Below, in pieces: positions 22,540 through 29,917 of a stretch of DNA of 51,280 nt; position 1 is the first letter of the stretch; each line of letters opens with the position of its first letter. The translations under genes and the position numbers were made by a program. This DNA is from Chloroflexota bacterium. GTDB lineage: Bacteria; Chloroflexota; Dehalococcoidia; Dehalococcoidales; UBA2162. The stretch is taken from the NCBI GenBank assembly GCA_016190895.1, contig JACPPR010000024.1, forward strand, positions 1 through 51,280, in the 5' to 3' direction. The notes beneath the pieces were generated by a model. It had not been told where the DNA came from and ran no database searches. It was given only the letters and a program-made list of their open reading frames with translations.

Positions 22540-23568
22540 TTACCCGTTCTTCTTCAAAAAATCCTCTACGGAATCATACGCATCGATGACCACGCTATGC
22601 CTTTCTATCGCTGAGACAATGTTTTTCTGAAGCTCTTCTGCGCGTTTACGGTAAGCTGTCATATCACCGGCTTTGAATACGCCCATCAGGTCCATCTCGT
22701 CCAGGCCGAATTCTTCCCGGACGATATCGAGTTCACTTTGCAGAAGGCAGCCCCACGAGAAGCCCCTAACCGGGTCATTCTCATCACAGAAGTGATAGAC
22801 CCTTCTCCACGTGTAAATAAGCTCCTGATACCAGCTGGCTAAATCCTTGAAGTTCCGGTTGTAATCGCCTTTTTCGCGCGTGCCCCTTTTGGCGCTCAGG
22901 AATTGACGGGTATCATAAATCATTTCATAGCACAGCTTCTTTAGTTCCTCGCTCGAACCCGCTTTGACGATTGCCTCATACAGCCGGATAAAGTCCTTGG
23001 GAATATCCGGCATCGCGGCCAGGTCATCGAAGAGGCTGGTGAAATAAGTCCCGTTAGTCATGGCGACCGCTTCAGCTAAATATTTCGCTATGTATCCGGA
23101 AGCTTTCCTGACTTTGTACAGCGTGTCCTCGAATTGCATTGTCTGATGTACTTCCATGACGATATTCAATTTCTCAAGGGCTTTAGTCAGCCTGTATTTT
23201 GGGTCCTGTAGGTTCTTCTGCAATTTGGCTTGCAGCGCAGTAAAGCGTTTCCTGTCCTCCTCACTCCGGGCATAGAGTATCCGGGCATCGATCAGGACAG
23301 TAGTATTTCCTTCGGTAAGGTCGGCGATTTTTTCTATTCGCTCCCATGACATCGGGAACAAATCATAGCCAACCCCGTCGATGATAAACGTCCTCGCCAG
23401 CCCGAGCGCTTTGTCCGAAGCCGGAACAAAATAACTGAAAGCGGCAAGTTCTTTATCCTTTTCGAGTCTTAGGGTGGTATGTCCCTCAAGCAGGCACACG
23501 TCATCCTTGTATTCTGTTTTGATTTTGTTGATGACCCAGTCGGTTAATCTTTCGCCTCTCGTCTTCAT
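22540..23568 (-). CDS. Protein of unknown function, possibly nucleotidyltransferase-like (342 aa)
   Basis: The gene is clearly real: GGAG seven bases before ATG and an operon with CD3324. I do not firmly recognise it. The N-terminal ~110 residues have alternating strands and helices, with IIDGVGYDLFPMSWER and TVLIDARILYARSEED resembling the later part of a nucleotidyltransferase fold, but the first GS..D.D motif is not visible. The rest (about 120-342) is helical with many charged residues, as in helper or substrate domains of such enzymes. A degenerate nucleotidyltransferase paired with a small regulator is one reading. Confidence 0.45.
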   Translation of the reverse strand: MKTRGERLTDWVINKIKTEYKDDVCLLEGHTTLRLEKDKELAAFSYFVPASDKALGLARTFIIDGVGYDLFPMSWERIEKIADLTEGNTTVLIDARILYARSEEDRKRFTALQAKLQKNLQDPKYRLTKALEKLNIVMEVHQTMQFEDTLYKVRKASGYIAKYLAEAVAMTNGTYFTSLFDDLAAMPDIPKDFIRLYEAIVKAGSSEELKKLCYEMIYDTRQFLSAKRGTREKGDYNRNFKDLASWYQELIYTWRRVYHFCDENDPVRGFSWGCLLQSELDIVREEFGLDEMDLMGVFKAGDMTAYRKRAEELQKNIVSAIERHSVVIDAYDSVEDFLKKNG

Positions 23569-23749
23569 AGCTTGACTCCGTTTTTTCTGTATTGCAACAG
23601 CTGTTTGCTACCAGAGAGTATATATGGGCATAAATAGGACTTCAATACCGAGTTCTATTCTAAGAGTTCTTAACCGAGGTTATTCAGAGAGTGTGGGATG
23701 TTTGTCGGGGTAGCAATGGTGGGTTGCAGGTTGGGTGCATCACACTGCG

Positions 23750-23845
23750 CATACTGATTAGACTTCGATACTGTCACCCTGAGCGTAGCGAAGTGTCTCA
23801 CGTGAGATTCTTCGTCGCTTCGCTCCTCAGAAAGGCAAGGGATTG
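23750..23845. repeat. CACCCTGAGCG-type dispersed repeat
   Basis: TCACCCTGAGCGTAGCGAAG followed by GAGATTCTTCGTCGCTTCGCTC forms AGCGAAG/CTTCGCT arms. It precedes the ispH remnant. The rest of 23569-23750 shows no gene. Confidence 0.45.
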
Positions 23846-23847
23846 GT

Positions 23848-23937
23848 TCATTGCACCTTCAGCCTCTCAATCACCTCATCTATCGTCTGCTCGGAGTCGC
23901 CGCCAGTGACGCCGATGCGCTTGTGCCAATTCAATTC
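23848..23937 (-). pseudogene. Remnant 3' end of a second ispH
   Basis: Reading minus from 23937, the codons give WHKRIGVTGGDSEQTIDEVI and on to ERLKVQ then TGA. This matches the intact IspH end (NHIGVTSG...SEQTIDEVIKRLKGQ) with an internal gap of a few residues. An in-frame TGA lies at 23938-23940. The PIN-like toxin gene ends six bases upstream of that stop. Nothing else of this copy is left here. Confidence 0.85.
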
Positions 23938-23945
23938 TCATAGCC

Positions 23946-24338
23946 TCATGACCTGGCGGGCTCTTCGCCTTCGCCGCCTATCGGTAAAGAACGAACGCGA
24001 ACCCGAGTATCTTCAAGGATGACGATACTACCTTCGTTAAGGGCGCGTTCGAGGTTTGGCAGATTAGCTAGAAGGAGCGCAGCCTGAGCGCCCGGACGCC
24101 TCAATGACCGGCGAAACAGAACTACTGAAGGCTCTTTATCTTGCCTCAAGGCTAGTAGCGTGCCGAAATCAGTATCCGCAGATATCAGGATGCGGTGTTC
24201 GCTGGCGGCCCGTTCAAATATTCTCTCATCGGAATCTGCCTGCATCCCATAATCCCGCACGTGCACTGTATCATGGCCAGCCTTGCGCAGACTGGCGGCG
24301 ACCGATGGGGATAGAGCATTATCCACCAGGAACTTCAC
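23946..24338 (-). CDS. DUF5615 PIN-like toxin
   Basis: A 130-aa PIN-like protein of the DUF5615 group (Mut7-C-like), opening [23 protein letters not shown] with the first acidic residue, then [16 protein letters not shown] and the loop [13 protein letters not shown], which holds the other conserved acids. Such proteins are predicted RNases and pair with DUF433 antitoxins. It overlaps the DUF433 gene by four bases. The C-terminus ([11 protein letters not shown]) is longer than needed and runs up to the ispH remnant, so it may have been extended by the junction. Confidence 0.85.
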   Translation of the reverse strand: MKFLVDNALSPSVAASLRKAGHDTVHVRDYGMQADSDERIFERAASEHRILISADTDFGTLLALRQDKEPSVVLFRRSLRRPGAQAALLLANLPNLERALNEGSIVILEDTRVRVRSLPIGGEGEEPARS

Positions 24339-24565
24339 GGTGTTGATACCAGCGGCAGTTCTCGTTCCCGCACGGCCTCCGCAGCGTAACGTAAGGCTTC
24401 ACGGATATCTTCCGCCTGCAGGTCGGGGTAAGCCTTAAGTATTTCTTTATCACTAATTCCCTCGGCGACCATCCCAACCACCGTGGCTACGGGGATGCGC
24501 AAGCCTCGTATGCAAGGCACGCCCCCCATCTGGTCAGAGCGGACGGTAATCCGGCTAAACTTCAT
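24335..24565 (-). CDS. DUF433 family antitoxin
   Basis: A 76-aa helix-turn-helix protein with the family pattern [44 protein letters not shown]433 proteins precede DUF5615 toxins and are thought to neutralise and repress them. Start ATG has GAGGAGG ten bases upstream. It is the first gene of the pair, read from minus strand, 175 bp downstream of the ispH stop. Confidence 0.9.
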   Translation of the reverse strand: MKFSRITVRSDQMGGVPCIRGLRIPVATVVGMVAEGISDKEILKAYPDLQAEDIREALRYAAEAVRERELPLVSTP

Positions 24566-24739
24566 TTTTCGCTTACCTCCTCATACAGGCATCTTGCCGA
24601 TTCGGATGCCGACTATTTGCCATAAATCAGCCATAGTGTTCACATCGTATCATAAGAAGTCTATTAAGGCGAGTTTATGAGTAGAGACATGGCATGGATT
24701 CGACAAGCTCACTACAGGCGTCGTGTCTCTCTACAGGAT

Positions 24740-25588
24740 TTATTGTCCTTTCAGCCTCTTAATCACCTCATCAATTGTCTGCTCGGAGGCAGAAGTGCCA
24801 CTTGTGACGCCTATATGGTTGTGACCTTCCAGCCAGGATGTTTGAATCTCATTCGCGGTCTCAATCTGGTAGGTCTTTGTGACCGTAGCGCATAGCTCGG
24901 CCAGGTGATTGGTATTAGCGCTGGTACGGCTGCCGATAACGAACATCAGGTCGACCCGGTTAGCCAGTTCGATGGCGGCTTGCTGGCGCTCCAGGATATC
25001 GTGGCATATGGTATCGATGACGCGTAATTCGCCATCCTTTACCAGCGCGACGTCAATCAGCTTTTTGACAAAATCGCGGAAGTTGGCCGGTATTTGAGTG
25101 GTTTGGGAAAGGACACCCAGATGACGTGGCAGGGGGTTAAGCGCAGTGACAGAGGCGATGTCCATTGTGGCAATGCCTTTGCCCTCCGCCCAGCCAAGAA
25201 TACCCTTTACCTCCGGATGGTTGGCGTCTCCGTAGATGATGACAAAAAACCCGGCGCTGGCTAACCGGCGCGCGGCCCGTTGAGCGCGTTGAACGAAAGA
25301 ACAGGTAAAGTTTACAATTTCGATGCCACGCGCTTTAATCTCTTTTTCCACTTGAGGCCCGACCCCGTGAGCGCTGATAGCCACAATTTTGCCCTGAATT
25401 TCATCTATGCTATCGGCTACTTTAATTCCTTTCCGGCTCAGGCCTTGCATTACCTGCCGGTTATGGACAACCTCGCCCAGCGTTTCAACCTGGCCGAGCT
25501 CGCGGGCGACCCTCTCCAGGGTCTCGATTGCCCGCTTCACTCCGAAGCAGAAGCCTGTGGCGGCGGCTTTTTCAATTCTTAACGGCAT
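24740..25588 (-). CDS. ispH: 4-hydroxy-3-methylbut-2-enyl diphosphate reductase
   Basis: A 282-aa iron-sulfur enzyme for the last step of the MEP isoprenoid pathway, giving IPP and DMAPP. The three cluster cysteines are visible: GFCFGVKRAIE (Cys13), NFTCSFVQ (about residue 96) and DTICHDILERQ (about 194). The diphosphate-binding GSRTSANTNHL and the end VTSGTSASEQTIDEV are also typical. Start ATG has GAGG and overlaps the plsC end by 17 bases, so they are co-transcribed. A degraded second ispH tail lies 800 bp downstream. Confidence 0.96.
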   Translation of the reverse strand: MPLRIEKAAATGFCFGVKRAIETLERVARELGQVETLGEVVHNRQVMQGLSRKGIKVADSIDEIQGKIVAISAHGVGPQVEKEIKARGIEIVNFTCSFVQRAQRAARRLASAGFFVIIYGDANHPEVKGILGWAEGKGIATMDIASVTALNPLPRHLGVLSQTTQIPANFRDFVKKLIDVALVKDGELRVIDTICHDILERQQAAIELANRVDLMFVIGSRTSANTNHLAELCATVTKTYQIETANEIQTSWLEGHNHIGVTSGTSASEQTIDEVIKRLKGQ

Positions 25589-26309
25589 TAGTATCCTCTT
25601 TTTTGTGCCCCCTCACCTCAATCCTCTCCCGCAAGGGGAGAGGAGGTAGCACAGCAGCAGACGGTTGCGAAAGCTGGCAGTAGTGCCCGCGGTACTCTTC
25701 CGGCAACTGTTCGGCGATGCGCTCCATGATGAAGTTGGTCATGGCAGCTAGCTCTGCTTTTGTCGCTCTGCCGTTAGTGGAGGGCAAGTGGAAAGGTTTG
25801 CCGATATTGACGGTCACGCGGGGACGGCGCAGCGGCCAGGTCTTGCCATTCATTGTTTCCGTGCCGGTGATGCCGATAGGGAGGATGGGAGCGCCGCTTC
25901 GCAGAGCAATCAGCGCTGAGCCGGCGAAGGCGGGCTGTAATTGGGCGGTGGCGCTCCTGGTTGCCTCGGGAAAGACGACCAGAGCAAAGCCGTCAGCCAG
26001 GATTTTGAGGGCCTGTTTCACCGCTTTCGTATCTGCCTGGCTACGGTGCACCGGAAAGGCGCCGAAGCTGCCTATGAAATATCCGGTGAATCTGGCTTTG
26101 AATAGCTCCTCCTTCGCCATAAAATAGGTTGCCCTGTCGATGCTGACGCTGAGTAAAGGTGGGTCGACCAGATTCAGGTGATTAGCCACGATGAGCAAAG
26201 GCCCGTTGGCGGGGATGTTCTGCTTGCCCTTGATGTGCCAGCGAGTTCCGATGAGCAGTCCCACCCTTACCCAGAATCTGGCGATATAGTAAAACCAGCG
26301 TATGTTCAA
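25572..26309 (-). CDS. plsC: 1-acyl-sn-glycerol-3-phosphate acyltransferase
   Basis: A 245-aa membrane-associated acyltransferase that acylates lysophosphatidate in phospholipid synthesis. Block I is NHLNLVDPP (a H-x4-D variant of the usual HX4D), block II FMAKEELFKARFTGYF, block III VFPEATRS, and then GAPILPIGITGTE. Its C-terminal ~40 residues run through a CTCTCCCGCAAGGGGAGAG hairpin repeat, so the end may be repeat-derived. Start is probably TTG 26309. Operon plsC-ispH. Confidence 0.9.
   Translation of the reverse strand: MNIRWFYYIARFWVRVGLLIGTRWHIKGKQNIPANGPLLIVANHLNLVDPPLLSVSIDRATYFMAKEELFKARFTGYFIGSFGAFPVHRSQADTKAVKQALKILADGFALVVFPEATRSATAQLQPAFAGSALIALRSGAPILPIGITGTETMNGKTWPLRRPRVTVNIGKPFHLPSTNGRATKAELAAMTNFIMERIAEQLPEEYRGHYCQLSQPSAAVLPPLPLRERIEVRGHKKEDTNAVKN
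25608..25650. repeat. CTCTCCC/GGGAGAG hairpin inside plsC 3' end
   Basis: CCTCTCCCGCAAGGGGAGAGG with CCCTCACCTCAAT on its left, the same unit as at 11215-11610. Here it is translated as the plsC C-terminus (PLPLRERIEVRG). Confidence 0.6.
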
Positions 26310-26337
26310 CCTTAAACAACAGCCTCCCGCTAATGGG

Positions 26338-26367
26338 ATTATAGCTTATCGAATCCCCGCTTGTGAA
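26338..26367 (-). promoter_or_regulatory. Promoter of plsC-ispH
   Basis: On the minus strand TTCACA (26362-26367), 18 bases, TATAAT (26338-26343). The + strand word GGATTATAGCTTATC here recurs exactly at the plsC remnant (about 36253-36267). Confidence 0.6.
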
Positions 26368-26374
26368 ATCCTAA

Positions 26375-26450
26375 ATACTAATTTCTAAGCTATAAACAAT
26401 TCCAAATGACAAAATCCAGATGTCAAAAATTAAAGGTTAGATTTATTTAG
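26375..26450. repeat. AAATCCAAAT-type repeat (short copy)
   Basis: CAATTCCAAATGACAAAATCC followed by TTTAGTATTTTTACC. It lies upstream of plsC in the intergenic space shared with the aldolase gene. Confidence 0.4.
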
Positions 26451-26487
26451 TATTTTTACCTAGTAGCGTGTAACATCTAAATTTGCG

Positions 26488-26519
26488 GGTGCTGCACAGG
26501 CAGGGACGCCTGTGCCACC
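26488..26519. repeat. REP-like palindrome CACAGGC..GCCTGTG
   Basis: GGTGCTGCACAGGC-AGGGAC-GCCTGTGCCACC, nearly identical to the perfect palindrome at 43983-44012 next to the RAYT remnant. Confidence 0.6.
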
Positions 26520-26569
26520 AAGAACAGCTTTTAAGAGTTACAGCGTATTAGTGTGATCTTCTCAAATTC

Positions 26570-26665
26570 TCCCGCCTTAAATCCCTCTCGTTCTCCCTTT
26601 TTAAAGGGAGATGCCTTTACCGTTTGCTTCTTTCGCTTTATGTATCCCCCTTTTACTAAAGGGGA
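26570..26665. repeat. CTCCCTTT/CCCCCTTT repeat pair
   Basis: AAATCCCTCTCGTTCTCCC, the hairpin CTCCCTTTTTAAAGGGAG, then CCCCCTTTTACTAAAGGGG, as at 8575-8665. Confidence 0.5.
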
Positions 26666-26683
26666 TTTTTCTGCTTCACCATC

Positions 26684-26712
26684 TTGATTAAACCCGTCCT
26701 TTGGTTCATAAT
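26684..26712 (+). promoter_or_regulatory. Promoter of the aldolase gene
   Basis: TTGATT (26684-26689), 17 bases, CATAAT (26707-26712). ATG 26725 follows 12 bases later without a clear Shine-Dalgarno sequence, so the leader is very short. Confidence 0.5.
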
Positions 26713-26724
26713 ACTGATACTGAG

Positions 26725-27720
26725 ATGAAAAGTATAACCGTAGGCAAGCTGAGGGGGCTGCAGGAAATTAGCAGCCCGCAGGGTATTCTCACTATCTCCG
26801 CGATGGACCACCGGGGTTCTCTGCAACGGATGATAAACAGGAAGAACCCGGAAAAGGTGACCTATGACGATATGGTCAAGCGCAAGCAGGAGCTTTGCTC
26901 CGTCCTGGCAGAGCATTCCACGGCCGTGCTGCTGGACCCGCTCTTCGGAGCAGCCCAATGCATCGGCGCCGGCATCTTGCCCAAGAGTACCGGGCTGCTG
27001 GTCAGCATCGAATCTTCCGGCTACGGGGGTGGGGACGAGAACCGGGTGACCGAGCTATTGGAAGACTGGGGAGTGGAGAAGATTAAGCGGATGGGGGCAT
27101 CGGCAGTCAAGATTCTGGTCTATTATCGTTCTGATTTGAAGCCATTGTCCGGGCAGCAGCTGAGAATAATCAAGCGGGTAGCCAATCAGTGTGTCAAATA
27201 TGACATACCATTTTTGGTCGAGCCGGTGAGCTATCCTGTGGGCGCCGAAAAAGTCAATCCGGAGCAGTTCGCCAGCCTCAAGCCTGAACTGGTTATTCAA
27301 ACCGCTCGCCAGATGACCGATTTACCCATCGATGTCTTGAAAGCCGAGTTTCCTGCCGATATGCGCTACAATAAGGATAAGTCCGAGCTTATTGAAATCT
27401 GCCGTAAGTTAGACGCCGTATCCCAGGTGCCCTGGGTAATTCTGAGCGCCGGTGAGAATTACGAGCTTTTCATCCAACAGGTGGAGATTGCCTGCCGGGC
27501 CGGGGCATCGGGCTTCCTGGGGGGGCGGGCCATCTGGCAGGAAGCGATGCCTATCGAGGACACCCGTGAAAGAGTTAAGTTCCTCTCGACCGTAGCCGTC
27601 GACCGTCTGAAAAAGCTGACTGAGGTAGCTGAGAAATACGCCACTCCCTGGTACAAGAAACTTGGACTGACAGGTGAGAAGATAGCCGGCGTCTCCGAAG
27701 ACTGGTACCGGCGGTATTAA
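26725..27720 (+). CDS. Tagatose-1,6-bisphosphate aldolase family protein (LacD-like)
   Basis: A 331-aa class I TIM-barrel aldolase. The opening KLRGLQEISSPQGILTISAMDHRGSL, AVLLDPLFGA, the Schiff-base region ASAVKILVYYRSD, and the late VILSAGENYELFIQQVEIAC with GFLGGRAIWQEA match LacD and related sulfofructose/tagatose bisphosphate aldolases. It would split a ketohexose bisphosphate to triose phosphates. No tagatose pathway genes are near, so the true substrate is open. ATG 26725 is preferred over the track start at 26701 inside the promoter. Confidence 0.82.
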   Translation: MKSITVGKLRGLQEISSPQGILTISAMDHRGSLQRMINRKNPEKVTYDDMVKRKQELCSVLAEHSTAVLLDPLFGAAQCIGAGILPKSTGLLVSIESSGYGGGDENRVTELLEDWGVEKIKRMGASAVKILVYYRSDLKPLSGQQLRIIKRVANQCVKYDIPFLVEPVSYPVGAEKVNPEQFASLKPELVIQTARQMTDLPIDVLKAEFPADMRYNKDKSELIEICRKLDAVSQVPWVILSAGENYELFIQQVEIACRAGASGFLGGRAIWQEAMPIEDTRERVKFLSTVAVDRLKKLTEVAEKYATPWYKKLGLTGEKIAGVSEDWYRRY

Positions 27721-27748
27721 CCATGTAATCCAGATACGCCTTGCCAGC

Positions 27749-27928
27749 GGCACCACGAAATATGAAAATAGCCCCGATTCTATCGGGGTTTTGTAATTCT
27801 CCGGCTTGCCCGCCTGCCAAGGCCTGTGCGGCGGGCAGGCCGGAGAATCCAAGTCCCCTTCCGTTCCTCCTGGATTCCCCGCCTGAAGCGGGGAATGGCA
27901 TATAGGGGACTCGTTATTTTCGTGAGAA
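27749..27928. repeat. Composite inverted-repeat element
   Basis: It begins CACCACGAAATATGAAAATA (as at 351) and ends with TTATTTTCGTGAGAATC. Inside are CCCCGAT/ATCGGGG, the arms ATTCTCCGGC..GGCCGGAGAAT around GCCCGCC/GGCGGGC, and TTCCCCGCC..GGCGGGGAA-type sequence. The CCCCGAT hairpin followed by TTTT (27772-27792) may end the aldolase transcript. Confidence 0.6.
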
Positions 27929-27971
27929 TCAGGGCAAGCGTGGCTATAAAACCGGTGATTACCTTTCTCAT
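27780..27971 (-). pseudogene. Secreted-protein 5' end interrupted by a repeat (63 codons)
   Basis: ATG 27971 has AAGGAGAGAGT directly upstream, one of the better ribosome-binding sites in the window. The first 16 residues (MRKVITGFIATLALIL) look like a signal peptide or membrane anchor. From about codon 15 onward the frame runs into the composite repeat element and gives low-complexity, Arg-rich sequence. I read it as a gene cut by repeat insertion; a short functional peptide is less likely. Confidence 0.45.
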
Positions 27972-28088
27972 ACTCTCTCCTTTTCCATACTATATTCAAC
28001 ATATAGAACGGCAAAGAGTGAGAAAAGTTGAACCGGCTTTGGGACCTGGGTTAAATCCGGCAAACACTGCTGCCAGAGCCAGGAACGT

Positions 28089-28787
28089 TTAAGAATAAGA
28101 ATTTGTCAGGACGCTTCTTATGGCCCCGTGTTCCAGATGAACCTGGCGGTCAGCGAGCTTGCCTACATCCTGGTCATGGGTGACCATTATGATGGTGTGA
28201 CCCTCATGGTGAAGCTCTTGAATCAGTTCCACCACGATTTGCTCATTGGCCTCGTCCAGATTGCCGGTAGGCTCATCCGCCAGGATAAGCTTGGGGTAGT
28301 TAATCAGCGCCCGGGCGATACAGACCCGCTGCTGCTCACCTCCGGAAAGCTGGCTGGGCAGGTGGTGGGCACGGTCGGCCAGCCCGACTCTGGCCAGCGC
28401 TGCCATAGCTTCCGGCTTATCGGGCAGGCTGTGATAATACTGCGCTACCATGATATTCTCTACTGCTGTCAGGTGTGGAATCAGGTGGAATTGCTGGAAG
28501 ATAAGCCCAATCTTATCCCGCCGCACCTCGGTCAACTGCTTCTGGGTTAGCGAGGATAGGTCGACTCCATCCAGAATCACTCGCCCTTCGGTTGGTTTGT
28601 CCATACCACCGATGATGTTGAGCAGTGTGGTCTTGCCAGAACCCGAAGGCCCCATTATCGATACCCACTCGCCTTGCTCAACAGATAGACTCATTTCCTT
28701 GAGCGCGTGGACATTTTCATAGTACTTGCGTACCTCTTTCAGTTCCAGCAGTACGTGTTTTTCTCTTTCTTTTACCATACTCTTCAT
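28089..28787 (-). CDS. ABC transporter ATP-binding protein (MacB/LolD type)
   Basis: A 232-aa ATPase with Walker A GPSGSGKTT (about residues 50-58), signature [15 protein letters not shown], Walker B LILADEPTGNLDE and the switch His in IIMVTHDQ. The LolD/MacB-type spacing fits FtsX-like permeases rather than importers. It overlaps the preceding permease by four bases and ends the iron operon. In Campylobacter, Cj1663 has the same place after two permeases. Confidence 0.92.
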   Translation of the reverse strand: MKSMVKEREKHVLLELKEVRKYYENVHALKEMSLSVEQGEWVSIMGPSGSGKTTLLNIIGGMDKPTEGRVILDGVDLSSLTQKQLTEVRRDKIGLIFQQFHLIPHLTAVENIMVAQYYHSLPDKPEAMAALARVGLADRAHHLPSQLSGGEQQRVCIARALINYPKLILADEPTGNLDEANEQIVVELIQELHHEGHTIIMVTHDQDVGKLADRQVHLEHGAIRSVLTNSYS

Positions 28788-29917
28788 TCTCCTCGAAGTA
28801 CGATGGCTGGTTGGACCCGGGCCGCAATTTTAGCCGGGATAAAGGCCGCCAGCGCGGCGAGCCCGGTAGCCAGAACAATTGCTAAGGGCAATATAGGCAG
28901 TCTCACGGCGATGGGAGCGTGAAAAACGCTCTGTCCGATGCCCTGGGCTACCAGCAGCCCCAGAACCCAGCCGAGAATGCCGCCGGCAAACCCCAGGGCA
29001 GCGCCCTCGATAACGAACTCCAGCATGACATCCTGGTCCTGTCCGCCTAGCGCCTTCCGCAAGCCGATTTCACGGCGCCGCTCCAGGGTTATATTGACCA
29101 TCGTGATGACGAGACAAAGCAACGTCAGGAGCAGTATTATGGCTACCGCCAATAGCACTAATGACTGAATCTTGACCAACACTCTCCCTTCGGCTTGAGA
29201 GACCTGCCTGATAAGGCTGGCTTCGATGGTGGGGAACTCGGTTTTCAGGCTCCGAACCAGGGACTCCAGTTGGGCCGGGTCAGTGGCGATGCTGAAGTAG
29301 GCTACATTGGCCGTGTCCGGTCTGTTGAGCAATCGGGCTGCTAAGTCGAGGTCGACAAAGACCAGGTTGTCTTCTTTACCGCCGGAGCTTAGAATGCCGG
29401 CGACCACCACCGCTGCGGTCTGTCCGCCTTCCGCAGTCAGTTCCAAGCGGTCGCCTGCAGTTATGCCCAATTTCTTAGCCAGCGCCTCGCCGACCAGGGC
29501 AGATTGTCCTCGCTTATCCGGTGCATCACCTGCTATTTTCCAGTAAGGACTCACCCGGCTAATCTGCGAAAAATCGGTTCCGGCGAGGACTATCTGGTGA
29601 GACGTTGTCTCGACAATTCCGTATAGATAAGGGCTATAGCCGACTAGCTGGCGCGGCGGCACTCGGGCGGCTATACCCGATATTTCGTGTAGAGCCAAAT
29701 AAGGTTGATTTTCCGGCGACGCCGGAGTCAGAACCAGGTTAGCTCCGTATGTCCTCAGTTCTCGTGTCATCTTCTGCCCGATGTCGTAGTAGACATCCGC
29801 CAGGCCGGAAACTATGGCTACCCCCAGGACAATAGCGATAAATGCGATTGCCACCCGGGATTTACGCCGGATGAGGGCAAAGCTTACCAACCGTAACATA
29901 AACCAGCGTTTACCCAT
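28784..29917 (-). CDS. FtsX/MacB-like ABC permease 2
   Basis: A 377-aa permease: one N-terminal transmembrane helix (AIAFIAIVLGVAIVSGLADV), a periplasmic MacB-type domain of about 200 residues, then three helices near the C-terminus including LLLTLLCLVITMVN and the ERRREIGLRKALGG cytoplasmic motif of FtsX proteins. ATG 29917 with GGGAGC is preferred over the track start; it overlaps the end of permease 1 by eight bases. It is the Cj1662-like member of the iron operon. Confidence 0.88.
   Translation of the reverse strand: MGKRWFMLRLVSFALIRRKSRVAIAFIAIVLGVAIVSGLADVYYDIGQKMTRELRTYGANLVLTPASPENQPYLALHEISGIAARVPPRQLVGYSPYLYGIVETTSHQIVLAGTDFSQISRVSPYWKIAGDAPDKRGQSALVGEALAKKLGITAGDRLELTAEGGQTAAVVVAGILSSGGKEDNLVFVDLDLAARLLNRPDTANVAYFSIATDPAQLESLVRSLKTEFPTIEASLIRQVSQAEGRVLVKIQSLVLLAVAIILLLTLLCLVITMVNITLERRREIGLRKALGGQDQDVMLEFVIEGAALGFAGGILGWVLGLLVAQGIGQSVFHAPIAVRLPILPLAIVLATGLAALAAFIPAKIAARVQPAIVLRGE

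Noticed and set aside
27409-28014. 201-aa minus-strand ORF
   Set aside because: It crosses the aldolase C-terminus and a composite repeat; no domain seen.
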